Shown here: positions 9,807 through 17,495 of the stretch, piece after piece
How the letters are laid out: each line of letters begins with the position of its first letter
Numbering within the stretch: position 1 is the stretch's first letter
Assembly: GCF_005491205.1 (NCBI RefSeq)
Contig: NZ_CP028035.1
Coordinates: 2,666,001 to 2,730,000 of the forward strand
Direction: 5' to 3'
Length of the DNA stretch: 64,000 nucleotides
Source of the DNA: Nissabacter sp. SGAir0207
GTDB taxonomy: Bacteria > Pseudomonadota > Gammaproteobacteria > Enterobacterales > Enterobacteriaceae
The notes under the pieces: generated by a model
The model's input: only the letters and a program-made list of their open reading frames with translations
What the model was told of the DNA's origin: nothing
Database searches by the model: none
Position numbers and translations under genes: made by a program

Positions 9807-10837
9807 ACACCACTCCGGCCCCTGATGGCCAGCCGTTCAACCTGCACACGCTGCACAATGCCCACGGCATGAGCGTGACCCTGATGGACTGGGGCGCCAC
9901 CTGGCTCTCCGCCCTGCTGCCACTGGCGGGCGGCGAGACGCGCGAACTGTTGTTGGGCTGCGAGGCGACCTCGCTCTACCCACAGCAAGAGGCCTACCTT
10001 GGCGCGACCGTTGGCCGTTACGCCAACCGCATCGCCCACGCCCGCATCATGGTAGATGCGCAACCGCGCCAGCTGGCCGCCAACCAAGGCGCGCACCAGC
10101 TGCACGGCGGCCCGCAGGGCTTCAACGCCCGCCGCTGGGCCTGTCTGGAAGCGGACGCCAGCCACGTGCGCTACCAGCTCGACTCACCGGATGGCGATCA
10201 GGGCTTCCCCGGCAATCTGAGCGTGACGGTTACCTACCGCCTCACCGACGACAACCGGCTGGAGATTGAGTATGGCGGCACGGTGGATCGCGCCTGCCCG
10301 GTCAACCTCACCAACCACGCCTACTTCAACCTCGACGGCGAGGGGGCGGACGTGCGCCAGCACCGGCTGCAACTGTTTGCCGACCGCTTCCTGCCGGTGG
10401 ACAGCGAAGGCATCCCCAGCGCCGACCTGACCGAGGTGGATGGCAGCGGCATGGACTTCCGCCAGCCAAAAACGCTGGCGCAGGATTTCCTGAAAGACCG
10501 TGACCAGCAGCGAGTGAAGGGCTATGACCACGCCTACCTGCTGCGCCGCACCAGTGGCGCGCTCGACACTGCCGCCGCACACCTCTGGTCGTCCGATGGC
10601 AAGGTGAAGATGAGCGTCTTTACCTCCGCCCCGGCGTTGCAGCTCTACAGCGGCAACTTCCTCAACGGCGTGCCGAACCGCAGCGGCGGCACCTACGCCA
10701 ACTACACCGGCGTGGCGCTGGAGAGCGAATTCCTGCCTGACAGCCCCAACCACCCGGAGTGGCCGCAGCCCGATTGCTGGCTGGCACCGGGCAAGAGCTA
10801 CCGCTCCACCACCGTCTACCAGTTCTTCGCGCTGTAA
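9800..10837 (+). CDS. galM: Galactose mutarotase (aldose 1-epimerase)
   Basis: This enzyme interconverts the alpha and beta anomers of galactose, feeding GalK. It has 345 residues with the aldose-1-epimerase motif [12 protein letters not shown] (catalytic His near residue 173) and the general-base Glu near 309 in [14 protein letters not shown]. The gene overlaps galK by 7 bases and is the last of the operon, followed by a terminator. Confidence 0.96.
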   Translation: MLNTTPAPDGQPFNLHTLHNAHGMSVTLMDWGATWLSALLPLAGGETRELLLGCEATSLYPQQEAYLGATVGRYANRIAHARIMVDAQPRQLAANQGAHQLHGGPQGFNARRWACLEADASHVRYQLDSPDGDQGFPGNLSVTVTYRLTDDNRLEIEYGGTVDRACPVNLTNHAYFNLDGEGADVRQHRLQLFADRFLPVDSEGIPSADLTEVDGSGMDFRQPKTLAQDFLKDRDQQRVKGYDHAYLLRRTSGALDTAAAHLWSSDGKVKMSVFTSAPALQLYSGNFLNGVPNRSGGTYANYTGVALESEFLPDSPNHPEWPQPDCWLAPGKSYRSTTVYQFFAL

Positions 10838-10842
10838 CGCCA

Positions 10843-10865
10843 ACGGGGGCCTCGGCCCCCGTTTT
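10843..10865 (+). terminator. Terminator of galTKM
   Basis: CGGGGGC / GCCCCCG with a 4-base loop is followed by TTTT, 6 bp after the galM stop. Confidence 0.8.
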
Positions 10866-10976
10866 CCTCCCGCCCGGCAAAATGTGAAATATCACACAAT
10901 CCCCACGGAAAAGCCGCCAAGGGCGCTCCACAGGCTCTACGCTTAAAGGATTCCCCCTCAGTTACAAGGAGTTCCT

Positions 10977-11315
10977 ATGCGTCGCGCTTACCTGCTCTCT
11001 CCCCTGCTTGCCCTGCTGATTGGCGGGGGCGCGCTGGCCGCTGACACCCAGAGCCGCGAGGCGGCCGCCGCCCTGCATAACCCCACCCAGCAGAAGATGA
11101 CCGACTGCGAACAGCAGGCCACCCAACAGTCGCTGAAGGGCGAGGATCGCAAAAAATTCATGAGCCAGTGCCTGCCCGCGCAGGTCAATCCTGACCAGCA
11201 GTTGACGCCGCACCAACTGAAGATGAAAGCCTGCAACGACGACGCCGACCATCAGGACATTACCGGTGACGCCCGCAAGACTTTCATGAGCAAGTGCCTG
11301 AAGAAAAGCAGCTAG
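10977..11315 (+). CDS. psiF: PsiF-family exported protein
   Basis: This is a 112-residue exported protein with a signal peptide ending GGGALAA and two PsiF repeats of about 38 residues: KMTDCEQQATQQSLKGEDRK and KMKACNDDADHQDITGDARK, each closing with FMSxCL. E. coli PsiF (106 aa) has the same two-repeat plan and is induced by phosphate starvation; its function is unknown. In E. coli psiF lies beside phoA, whereas here it lies between galM and gpmA, and no Pho box was recognised. An AAGGAG ribosome site precedes the ATG. Confidence 0.85.
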   Translation: MRRAYLLSPLLALLIGGGALAADTQSREAAAALHNPTQQKMTDCEQQATQQSLKGEDRKKFMSQCLPAQVNPDQQLTPHQLKMKACNDDADHQDITGDARKTFMSKCLKKSS

Positions 11316-11481
11316 TTCAACCCCTTATCAACGATGGCCCGGCCCCAGCGGGCGGGCTGTCCCGGCCTGCCCCGCGTTTCATTTTCTTTGTCCGCCAATT
11401 TTCGCTATGGTGTAGGGCAACAGATTGTCCCCGCCATTGGGTTGGTGGCAACAGGCGCGGTTTTTCCGCGCCACAATCCGA

Positions 11482-11510
11482 TTGTCGGCGTGATGGTCAG
11501 GCCATATAAT
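11482..11510 (+). promoter_or_regulatory. Sigma-70 promoter of gpmA
   Basis: TTGTCG and a perfect TATAAT are separated by exactly 17 bases, 45 bp before the gpmA start. The -10 overlaps the Fur box. Confidence 0.8.
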
Positions 11511-11526
11511 GATAATTGTTATCATT
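11508..11526. promoter_or_regulatory. Fur box over the gpmA promoter
   Basis: AATGATAA-TTG-TTATCATT is a 19-bp dyad very close to the Fur consensus. It overlaps the -10 hexamer and start point, so iron-loaded Fur should repress. E. coli gpmA is a known Fur target. Confidence 0.85.
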
Positions 11527-11554
11527 AAAAATCAGGAAATTAAGGAGTTTAGCT

Positions 11555-12307
11555 ATGGCTGTAACGAAGCTGGTGCTGGTGAGACATGGTGAAAGTGAGT
11601 GGAACAAAGAGAACCGCTTCACTGGCTGGAAAGATGTCGATCTCTCTGACAAAGGCCGCACCGAAGCCAAGCAGGCAGGACAGTTGCTGAAACAGGAAGG
11701 CTTCCATTTCGATTTCGCTTACACCTCCGTGCTGAAACGCGCCATCCACACCCTGTGGAACATCCTGGACGAGCTGGACCAGCCGTGGCTGCCGGTGGAG
11801 AAGTCCTGGAAACTGAACGAACGCCACTACGGCGCGTTGCAGGGTCTGGACAAAGCCGAAACCGCACAGAAATATGGTGACGAGCAGGTGAAACAGTGGC
11901 GTCGTGGTTTTGCCGTGACCCCGCCGGAGCTGGATCGTGAAGATGAGCGCTTCCCGGGCCACGACCCGCGCTACGCCAAACTGCGTGCGGAAGAGCTGCC
12001 GACCACCGAAAGCCTGGCGCTGACCATCGATCGCGTGATCCCTTACTGGACTGACGAGATCAAACCGCGCATTGAGAGCGGCGAGCGCGTCATCATCGCG
12101 GCCCACGGTAACTCCCTGCGCGCGCTGGTGAAGTACCTGGACAACATGAGCGAAGAAGAGATCCTCGAACTGAACATCCCGACCGGCGTGCCGCTGGTGT
12201 ATGAGTTCGACGAAAACTTCAAGCCGATCAAGCACTACTACCTGGGCAATGCCGACGAGATCGCCGCCAAAGCGGCCGCTGTCGCCAACCAGGGCAAAGC
12301 GAAGTAA
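11555..12307 (+). CDS. gpmA: 2,3-bisphosphoglycerate-dependent phosphoglycerate mutase
   Basis: This glycolytic enzyme interconverts 3- and 2-phosphoglycerate through a phosphohistidine. ATG 11555 ([17 protein letters not shown]) gives 250 residues, identical in length to E. coli GpmA; a longer frame upstream crosses the promoter and is rejected. The phosphorylated histidine is His11 in RHGE, and the second catalytic histidine lies in [16 protein letters not shown] precedes the start. A promoter overlapped by a Fur box implies iron repression. The gene is convergent with aroG. Confidence 0.97.
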   Translation: MAVTKLVLVRHGESEWNKENRFTGWKDVDLSDKGRTEAKQAGQLLKQEGFHFDFAYTSVLKRAIHTLWNILDELDQPWLPVEKSWKLNERHYGALQGLDKAETAQKYGDEQVKQWRRGFAVTPPELDREDERFPGHDPRYAKLRAEELPTTESLALTIDRVIPYWTDEIKPRIESGERVIIAAHGNSLRALVKYLDNMSEEEILELNIPTGVPLVYEFDENFKPIKHYYLGNADEIAAKAAAVANQGKAK

Positions 12308-12309
12308 CA

Positions 12310-12337
12310 AAAACGGGGCCGATGGCCCCGTTTTTTT
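12310..12337. terminator. Bidirectional terminator gpmA/aroG
   Basis: ACGGGGCC / GGCCCCGT with a 3-base loop is flanked by A5 on the left and T7 on the right, in the 43-bp gap between convergent genes. It can serve both strands. Confidence 0.9.
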
Positions 12338-12350
12338 ATCCCTGCTGGCA

Positions 12351-13403
12351 TTAGCCGCGACGCGCTTCCACCGCCGCCGCCAACTGGCGCAGCACGGTTT
12401 CGGTGTCGTCCCAGCCGATGCAGGCGTCAGTGACGCTCTGGCCATAAACCAGCGGCTCGCCACTCTCCAGACTCTGGTTGCCTTCCACCAGATGGCTCTC
12501 AATCATCACGCCCATGATGCTCTGGTCGCCGCCCGCGATCTGGCCGCAGACGTCGGTCGCCACTTCCATCTGCTTTTTGAACTGCTTGCTGCTGTTGGCG
12601 TGGCTGAAGTCTATCATGATGCGCGCCGGCAAGCCCGCCTGCTCCAGCCCGGCCTTCACCGCGCTGACATCCTGCGCGCTGTAGTTCGGCGCCTTGCCGC
12701 CGCGCAGGATGATGTGGCAGTCGCCATTGCCGCTGGTGTTGACGATGGCGGAGTGGCCCCACTTGGTGACCGACAGGAAGCTGTGCGGCGCGCCAGCGGC
12801 GTTGATGGCGTCAATGGCCACCTTGATGGTGCCGTCGGTGCCATTCTTGAAACCGACCGGGCAGGAGAGGCCAGAGGCCAGCTCGCGGTGCACCTGGGAT
12901 TCAGTGGTACGCGCGCCAATCGCGCCCCAGCTCATCAAGTCCGCCATATATTGCGGGGTGATCATGTCGAGGAACTCGCCCGCCGCCGGCAGACCGGTGT
13001 CGTTGATCTCCAGCAGCAGTTTGCGCGCCAGACGCAGGCCATCATTAATCTGGAAGCTGCCATCCATCTGCGGGTCGTTGATCAGCCCTTTCCAGCCGAC
13101 AGTGGTGCGCGGTTTCTCAAAGTAGACGCGCATCACAATCTCCAGCGCGCCGTGCAGCTCGTCACGCAGCGCCAGCAGGCGGCTGGCGTACTCTTTGGCG
13201 GCTTTGGGATCGTGGATGGAACAGGGGCCAATCACCACCAGCAGGCGGTCATCATTGCCCTTCAGGATTTTGTGGATCGCGCTGCGTGCGTGGGAGACCG
13301 TCTCCGCTGCCTTATCAGTGGCAGGAAATTTCTCTAACAGGGCAACAGGGGGCAGAAGTTCTTTGATCTCTTTGATGCGTAAATCGTCATTTTGGTAATT
13401 CAT
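12351..13403 (-). CDS. aroG: DAHP synthase, Phe-sensitive type (AroG)
   Basis: This is the first enzyme of the shikimate pathway, condensing phosphoenolpyruvate and erythrose-4-phosphate. ATG 13403 (MNYQNDDLRIKEIKELLPP) gives 350 residues, matching E. coli AroG. Class I DAHP-synthase motifs include VVIGPCSIHD, FEKPRTTVGWKG and MIDFSHANS. Its closeness to AroG and the position beside gpmA and ybgS favour the phenylalanine-inhibited isozyme. A TyrR box lies 75 bp upstream. Confidence 0.96.
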   Translation of the reverse strand: MNYQNDDLRIKEIKELLPPVALLEKFPATDKAAETVSHARSAIHKILKGNDDRLLVVIGPCSIHDPKAAKEYASRLLALRDELHGALEIVMRVYFEKPRTTVGWKGLINDPQMDGSFQINDGLRLARKLLLEINDTGLPAAGEFLDMITPQYMADLMSWGAIGARTTESQVHRELASGLSCPVGFKNGTDGTIKVAIDAINAAGAPHSFLSVTKWGHSAIVNTSGNGDCHIILRGGKAPNYSAQDVSAVKAGLEQAGLPARIMIDFSHANSSKQFKKQMEVATDVCGQIAGGDQSIMGVMIESHLVEGNQSLESGEPLVYGQSVTDACIGWDDTETVLRQLAAAVEARRG

Positions 13404-13769
13404 AACTGTTCCATTGGATCTTCGGAGGGGCGCACACACGGGCGAATCTGCCTAAATTTATCCTCTCTCCCGGTTGCTGTAAACATACTTTCACACCTGC
13501 GCTTTTTCCGCGGCCAGATTGATAACTGGCGAGATTAATCTAGGCTTAAAGTATGCATATGAATCAGTCACACAACGTCGGCGACCCGTTTTATCCATAT
13601 GCGCAACCGGTTATCCGGCTGCTACCCGGCTAAAACGTCCATTACCCCAATCAATACCGCGCGGGAACAAGGACGTGATTTTCTGGCAACGGGCAACCGT
13701 TAACCGCCCGGTCTGCCATTCTGTTTCACATAACCCGACCCACAGCACCAAAAAAATGGAGAGGACATA
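13404..13769. promoter_or_regulatory. Divergent intergenic region aroG/ybgS
   Basis: This 366-bp region between divergent aroG and ybgS contains a TyrR box at 13478-13495. Beyond that there is moderately AT-rich sequence likely to hold both promoters. Short open frames here have no coding features. No RNA gene was recognised. Confidence 0.6.
13478..13495. promoter_or_regulatory. TyrR box upstream of aroG
   Basis: TGTAAA-N6-TTCACA differs by one base from the strong TyrR box TGTAAA-N6-TTTACA. Its position upstream of aroG matches the known TyrR repression of this gene in E. coli. Confidence 0.75.
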
Positions 13770-14114
13770 ATGAAAAAGCTCGCTTTGATTTTTCTGACCG
13801 CAACCATGGCACTCGGTACTTTCGGTAGTGGCGCTGCGCTGGCCGCTGGCTCTTCCAGCAATAATGGCATGTCTAACCAATCTGATGGCCCTGGCGCGAA
13901 AGAGAACCTGCCGCCGAACAACGTGGACAATAGCCAGATTAATACCGGCTCCAACGATGTGAGCGGCAATACCAGCATTGATACCGGCACCGGTGATACC
14001 AGTACCGCGACTGGCACCACCGATGCAGATGAAGCACATAAAAAGACCATGTGTAAAGATGGCCGCTGCCCAGACCAGACTCCAGGGGCTGCCGCGGACG
14101 ATACCACCAAGTAA
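13770..14114 (+). CDS. ybgS: YbgS-like exported protein
   Basis: This 114-residue exported, low-complexity protein matches E. coli YbgS. It has a signal peptide (MKKLALIFLTATMALGTF to ALAA), a Ser/Asn/Thr/Gly-rich middle with PPNNVDN, and the conserved tail HKKTMCKDGRCPD holding two cysteines. Its function is unknown. It lies between aroG and zitB as in E. coli. A GAGAGGA ribosome site precedes the ATG and a terminator follows. Confidence 0.88.
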   Translation: MKKLALIFLTATMALGTFGSGAALAAGSSSNNGMSNQSDGPGAKENLPPNNVDNSQINTGSNDVSGNTSIDTGTGDTSTATGTTDADEAHKKTMCKDGRCPDQTPGAAADDTTK

Positions 14115-14136
14115 TCCGCCCGCCATTGACACCATC

Positions 14137-14159
14137 ACGGGGGCCTGGCCCCCGTTTTT
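14137..14159 (+). terminator. Terminator of ybgS
   Basis: CGGGGGC / GCCCCCG with a 3-base loop is followed by T5, about 23 bp after the ybgS stop. Confidence 0.85.
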
Positions 14160-14304
14160 GTTTTTCCGCCCCCCTTCCCCCTTGCAACCTGCCGGCCGTG
14201 GTTTATGCTATCTGAACAGCCATAACTGGCTGATATTAAATGTATTGTTATAACATGACGACTGGCCTCCTGCCGGTTGTCAGTGACTGCTGACAGGATA
14301 GTTT

Positions 14305-15267
14305 ATGGCTCATACTCATCATCACGCCCCGAGTGACAGTAACAGCAAGCGCTTGTTGTGGGCCTTGCTGATCACCGGTGGTTTTATGGTCGCCGAAGTG
14401 ATTGGCGGGCTGGTTTCTGGTTCGCTGGCGCTGTTGGCCGACGCTGGCCACATGCTGACCGACACCGCCGCGCTGTTGATGGCGCTGCTGGCGGTGCGTT
14501 TTGCCCGGCGCAAGCCCAACGCGCGCCATACGTTTGGCTATCTGCGTTTGACCACCATGGCCGCTTTCGTCAATGCGGCGGCGCTGCTGGTGATTGTGGT
14601 GCTGATTATCTGGGAGGCGGTAGAGCGTTTTGTCCAGCCACAGCCGGTGCTGGGTGGCACCATGATGGTGATTGCGGTGGCCGGGCTGTTCGCCAACCTC
14701 GCCTCATTTTGGCTGCTGCACCGTGGCGACGCCGAGGCCAATATCAACGTGCGCGCGGCGGCGCTGCATGTGCTGGGCGACCTGCTCGGCTCCGTTGGGG
14801 CGATTGTGGCGGCGCTGGTGATCCTCTATACCGGCTGGACGCCCATCGACCCGATTTTGTCGGTGCTGGTCTCCTGTCTGGTATTGCGCAGCGCCTGGGG
14901 GCTGATGAAGGAGAGTTTCCACGAGCTGCTGGAGGGGACGCCGCAGGAGATTGACATTCAGGCGTTGCAGAAAGACCTGTCACGCAATATCCCGGAGGTG
15001 CGCGACGTGCACCACGTCCACGTCTGGCAAGTGGGTGAGCAGCGGCTGATGACGCTCCATGCGCAGGTGGTACCGCCCCATGATCATGACGCGCTGCTGC
15101 ACCGTATCCAGCACTACCTGCTGGATCACTACCAGATTGGCCACGCCACCATTCAGATGGAGTATCAGCATTGCGATACACCCGATTGCGGGATCAGTGA
15201 GCGCGCGGCTCAGGGCGCGCATGGGCACGTTCATTCTCATGGGCATGGGCACTCTCATGGGCATTAG
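14305..15267 (+). CDS. zitB: Zinc exporter ZitB (cation diffusion facilitator)
   Basis: This 320-residue CDF transporter exports Zn2+ in exchange for protons across the inner membrane. Six spans are visible. The first metal site is in span II ([16 protein letters not shown]) and the second in span V ([15 protein letters not shown]), each with the His/Asp pattern of Zn-CDFs. The cytoplasmic C-terminal domain includes [12 protein letters not shown]. Both ends are histidine-rich: MAHTHHHAP at the start and a [15 protein letters not shown] tail. It is the last recognisable gene before the repeat locus; in E. coli pnuC and nadA would come next. Confidence 0.95.
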   Translation: MAHTHHHAPSDSNSKRLLWALLITGGFMVAEVIGGLVSGSLALLADAGHMLTDTAALLMALLAVRFARRKPNARHTFGYLRLTTMAAFVNAAALLVIVVLIIWEAVERFVQPQPVLGGTMMVIAVAGLFANLASFWLLHRGDAEANINVRAAALHVLGDLLGSVGAIVAALVILYTGWTPIDPILSVLVSCLVLRSAWGLMKESFHELLEGTPQEIDIQALQKDLSRNIPEVRDVHHVHVWQVGEQRLMTLHAQVVPPHDHDALLHRIQHYLLDHYQIGHATIQMEYQHCDTPDCGISERAAQGAHGHVHSHGHGHSHGH

Positions 15268-15316
15268 GGGGGATTTAGGCAATGGCGGGTGCCTTGGCCT
15301 CGCTAGGGCCGGAGAA

Positions 15317-15690
15317 GGGCCTGCTGGCGCGCCGGCCCTGCACCACGCGGATGGTTTAACCTTCGGTTTGTCTCTGTCTTTTTTTGTCTTTGGCTTATGT
15401 ATCGATTTGTGGCTCCGCTGGGGCCGGAGAAGGGTTTCGGTTGTTTGGGTTCCTTTTTCTGCTTTGGCCTCGGAGCCTCAACCGAGCAGGGCCTGCCGGC
15501 GCGCCGGCCCTGCACCACGCGGGTGGTTTAACCTTCGGTTTGTCTCTGTCTTTTTTTGTCTTTGGCTTATGTATCGATTTGTGGCTCCGCTGGGGCCGGA
15601 GAAGGGTTTCGGTTGTTTGGGTTCCTCTTTCTACCTGTACCCCGGAGCCTCAACCGAGCAGGGCCTGCCGGCGCGCCGGCCCTGCACCCG
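15317..15690 (+). repeat. Tandem direct repeat, 172-bp period (2.2 copies)
   Basis: Copies begin at 15317, 15489 and 15661 (partial), each with GGGCCTG(C/T)(T/C)GGCGCGCCGG. The period is exactly 172 bp, and the first two units are nearly identical through the T-rich stretch TCTGTCTTTTTTTGTC and the TATCGATTTGTGGCTCCG segment. Such low divergence suggests a recent duplication. Confidence 0.9.
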
Positions 15691-15711
15691 CGCGCTTTGG
15701 GTGCCTCGGCT

Positions 15712-15851
15712 AATTATTGCCCGCTACCGCGGGTTCCCTCCGTCAGCTTCCGGGCTGTCGGGCCGCGGCAGACGCGCTCCCAGCGCGACTGCCACTTTCG
15801 CGCACATCCCTGTGCGCTCACCCGGCCCGGAATCCTCCGTCGGCAATAATT
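15712..15851 (+). repeat. 140-bp TIR element, copy L
   Basis: This element is bounded by AATTATTGCC and its exact complement GGCAATAATT. Internal hairpins include GCGCACA/TGTGCGC (15800-15817) and CCCGC/GCGGG near the left end. It is homologous to the reverse complement of the copies at 16093 and 16439, with matching changes on both sides of stems. Confidence 0.8.
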
Positions 15852-15883
15852 GAACGCCCCCACCTCCTCTGCAAATCCTCGGC

Positions 15884-16063
15884 TATGTGAGGAAATAGTT
15901 GGGGGTGATATATGGGGGAATTATTTCTGTTTAAAGGGTTCTGGGTTTTATGCGGCTGGGTATGTAGTGTTTAAGGTATGCCGTAGACAAAAATACAATC
16001 AGCTCCACAGCCAATCCATCCCACCTTCCAATAAAAAAAACTCCCCAACTATTTCCTCACATA
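15884..16063. repeat. 21-bp perfect inverted repeat around AT-rich core
   Basis: Positions 15884-15904 and 16043-16063 are exact reverse complements (the TATGTGAGGAAATAG... box), flanking a 138-bp AT-rich core unlike the surrounding GC-rich repeats. The arms extend, with mismatches, into the composite units on each side. Confidence 0.85.
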
Positions 16064-16092
16064 CTTACAGCGCGCAGAGGAGGTAGAGGCGT

Positions 16093-16234
16093 TAATCATT
16101 GCCGAGTGAAGTCGCAGGGCCGGGTGAGCGGGCAGGACGCCCGCGAAAGGGCCAGCCGCGCCGGGAGCGCGTCTGGGCCGGCCCGGAAGCCCGGAGACGC
16201 AGCGAGGGTCACCCGCGAGAGCGGGCAATGATTA
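16093..16234 (-). repeat. 140-bp TIR element, copy R1
   Basis: TAATCATTGCC at 16093-16103 and GGCAATGATTA at 16224-16234 form a perfect 11-bp terminal inverted repeat. The internal hairpin GCGGGC/GCCCGC (16128-16144) lies where copy L has GCGCACA/TGTGCGC. The element is inverted relative to copy L. Confidence 0.8.
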
Positions 16235-16438
16235 GCCATTCCACCCAAAAGCGCGCGGGTGCAGGGCCGGCGCGCCGGCAGGCCCTGCTCAGTTGAGGCT
16301 CCGAGGCCGAGGTAGAAAAAGGAATCCGAACAACCGAAACCCTGCTCCGGCCTAGCGAGGCTACAGGCAACAACAATACCCGCCCCCCCAACTCTTTCCT
16401 CACATAGCAAAAGATTTGCAGAAACGGTGGGGGCGTTA

Positions 16439-16578
16439 AATCATTGCCGAGTGAAGTCGCAGGGCCGGGTGAGCGGGCAGGACGCCCGCGAAAGGGCCAG
16501 CCGCGCCGGGAGCGCGTCTGGGCCGGCCCGGAAGCCCGGAGACGCAGCGAGGGTCACCCGCGAGAGCAGGCAATGATT
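16439..16578 (-). repeat. 140-bp TIR element, copy R2
   Basis: This is a near-identical copy of R1 (offset 345 bp), bounded by AATCATTGCC and GGCAATGATT. The surrounding blocks, including the GC palindrome at 16606-16633, are repeated with it, so the duplicated unit is about 345 bp. Confidence 0.85.
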
Positions 16579-16905
16579 AGCCACTCCACCCCAAAGCGCG
16601 CGGGTGCAGGGCCGGCGCGCCGGCAGGCCCTGCTCGGTTGAGGCGCAGGAGCACAGGTAGACAAAGGAATCCGAACAACCGAAACCCTTCTCCGACCCCA
16701 GCGCGATCACGTGCAATCGCTATGGCCGAAACCCCTCTCCGGCCTAAACGGAGCCACAGGCATCCACGATGCTCGAAACCCTGCTCCGGCCTAAGCGAGA
16801 CCGCAGACGACAAAAAAGCCAAAGTAGAAAAAACTAAAACAGAGGAGAAGACGCGTTACAGCAGGAAATATAAGGGAATATAAGAAACAACGAGAGAGTA
16901 CATGA

Positions 16906-16981
16906 TGGTGGGTCGTGCAGGATTCGAACCTGCGACCAATTGATTAAAAGTCAACTGCTCTACCAACTGAGCTAACGACCC
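16906..16981 (-). tRNA. tRNA-Lys (UUU anticodon), copy 1
   Basis: A 76-base cloverleaf including encoded CCA. The acceptor stem is GGGTCGT/ACGACCC, the anticodon loop holds CTTTTAA (anticodon TTT), and the T arm is GGTTCGAATCC. It is the distal of four identical copies. Confidence 0.97.
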
Positions 16982-17011
16982 GCTGTGCGGTTACTGCTGA
17001 GAATTTTGTGA

Positions 17012-17087
17012 TGGTGGGTCGTGCAGGATTCGAACCTGCGACCAATTGATTAAAAGTCAACTGCTCTACCAACTGAGCTAACGACCC
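17012..17087 (-). tRNA. tRNA-Lys (UUU anticodon), copy 2
   Basis: Identical to copy 1 over all 76 bases with encoded CCA; separated from it by 30 bp. Confidence 0.97.
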
Positions 17088-17128
17088 ATCAGGTACTGCT
17101 TACTTTTTTACACTTACCATCAAGAAGA

Positions 17129-17204
17129 TGGTGGGTCGTGCAGGATTCGAACCTGCGACCAATTGATTAAAAGTCAACTGCTCTACCAACTGAGCTAACG
17201 ACCC
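17129..17204 (-). tRNA. tRNA-Lys (UUU anticodon), copy 3
   Basis: Identical to the other copies. The flank on its 5' side begins CGCTGTGCGGTTACT, the same as beside copy 1, which points to tandem duplication of a tRNA-plus-spacer unit. Confidence 0.97.
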
Positions 17205-17247
17205 GCTGTGCGGTTACTACTTTGGAATCAGGGCACCATCAGGAAGA

Positions 17248-17323
17248 TGGTGGGTCGTGCAGGATTCGAACCTGCGACCAATTGATTAAAAGTCAACTGC
17301 TCTACCAACTGAGCTAACGACCC
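17248..17323 (-). tRNA. tRNA-Lys (UUU anticodon), copy 4
   Basis: Promoter-proximal copy of the minus-strand tRNA transcript, identical to the others. In E. coli this locus mixes Lys and Val tRNAs; only Lys is seen here. Confidence 0.97.
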
Positions 17324-17451
17324 ATAATTCCTTGCTGCCTTAACGCTTTACAAGTTGTCTTGGCAACGGCGGCATATATTACTTATTTATCTGGGCAGTG
17401 CAACCTGTATTTCTGAATAAAATTACTGATTGCTTGTTCTTCACCCGTTCG

Positions 17452-17488
17452 CGTCCAGAAATCAGGCGAAATGCCCAATTTCTGGACG
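17452..17488. other. Inverted repeat 3' of cpoB
   Basis: CGTCCAGAAAT and ATTTCTGGACG pair across a 15-base loop just past the cpoB stop. No T run follows on the minus strand. It may protect or help end the tol-pal transcript before the tRNA genes. Confidence 0.5.
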
Positions 17489-17495
17489 TAAAATC

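Larger units (their letters stand above)
15290..16850. repeat. Gene-free composite repeat locus between zitB and tRNA-Lys
   Basis: About 1.6 kb holds no credible gene and is built of related blocks. The first is a box around GGGCCGGAG(A/C)AGGGTTTCGG, about seven copies. The second is a GC palindrome GCCGGCGCGCCGGC with its flanks, five copies. The third is a 140-bp element with terminal inverted repeats, three copies. The fourth is a (C)TATGTGAGGAAA..AGTTGGGG box, three copies. Left copies read on the plus strand and right copies on the minus strand, about an AT-rich centre (15905-16042). Open frames here only repeat the same Ala/Pro/Arg-rich translations and are not genes. Confidence 0.85.

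Noticed and set aside
14236..14258. Zur-box-like sequence before zitB (AAATGT...TATAACAT)
   Set aside because: Only the right half fits well, and Zur control of a zinc exporter would be unexpected.
15059..15853. Overlapping ORFs in the repeat locus with shared peptides such as AGPAGAPALH
   Set aside because: The peptides repeat because the DNA repeats, occur in several frames and on both strands, and lack start signals.
15290..16850. Possible CRISPR array
   Set aside because: Repeat units are 140-345 bp, partly inverted, with no short regular repeat-spacer pattern and no cas genes.
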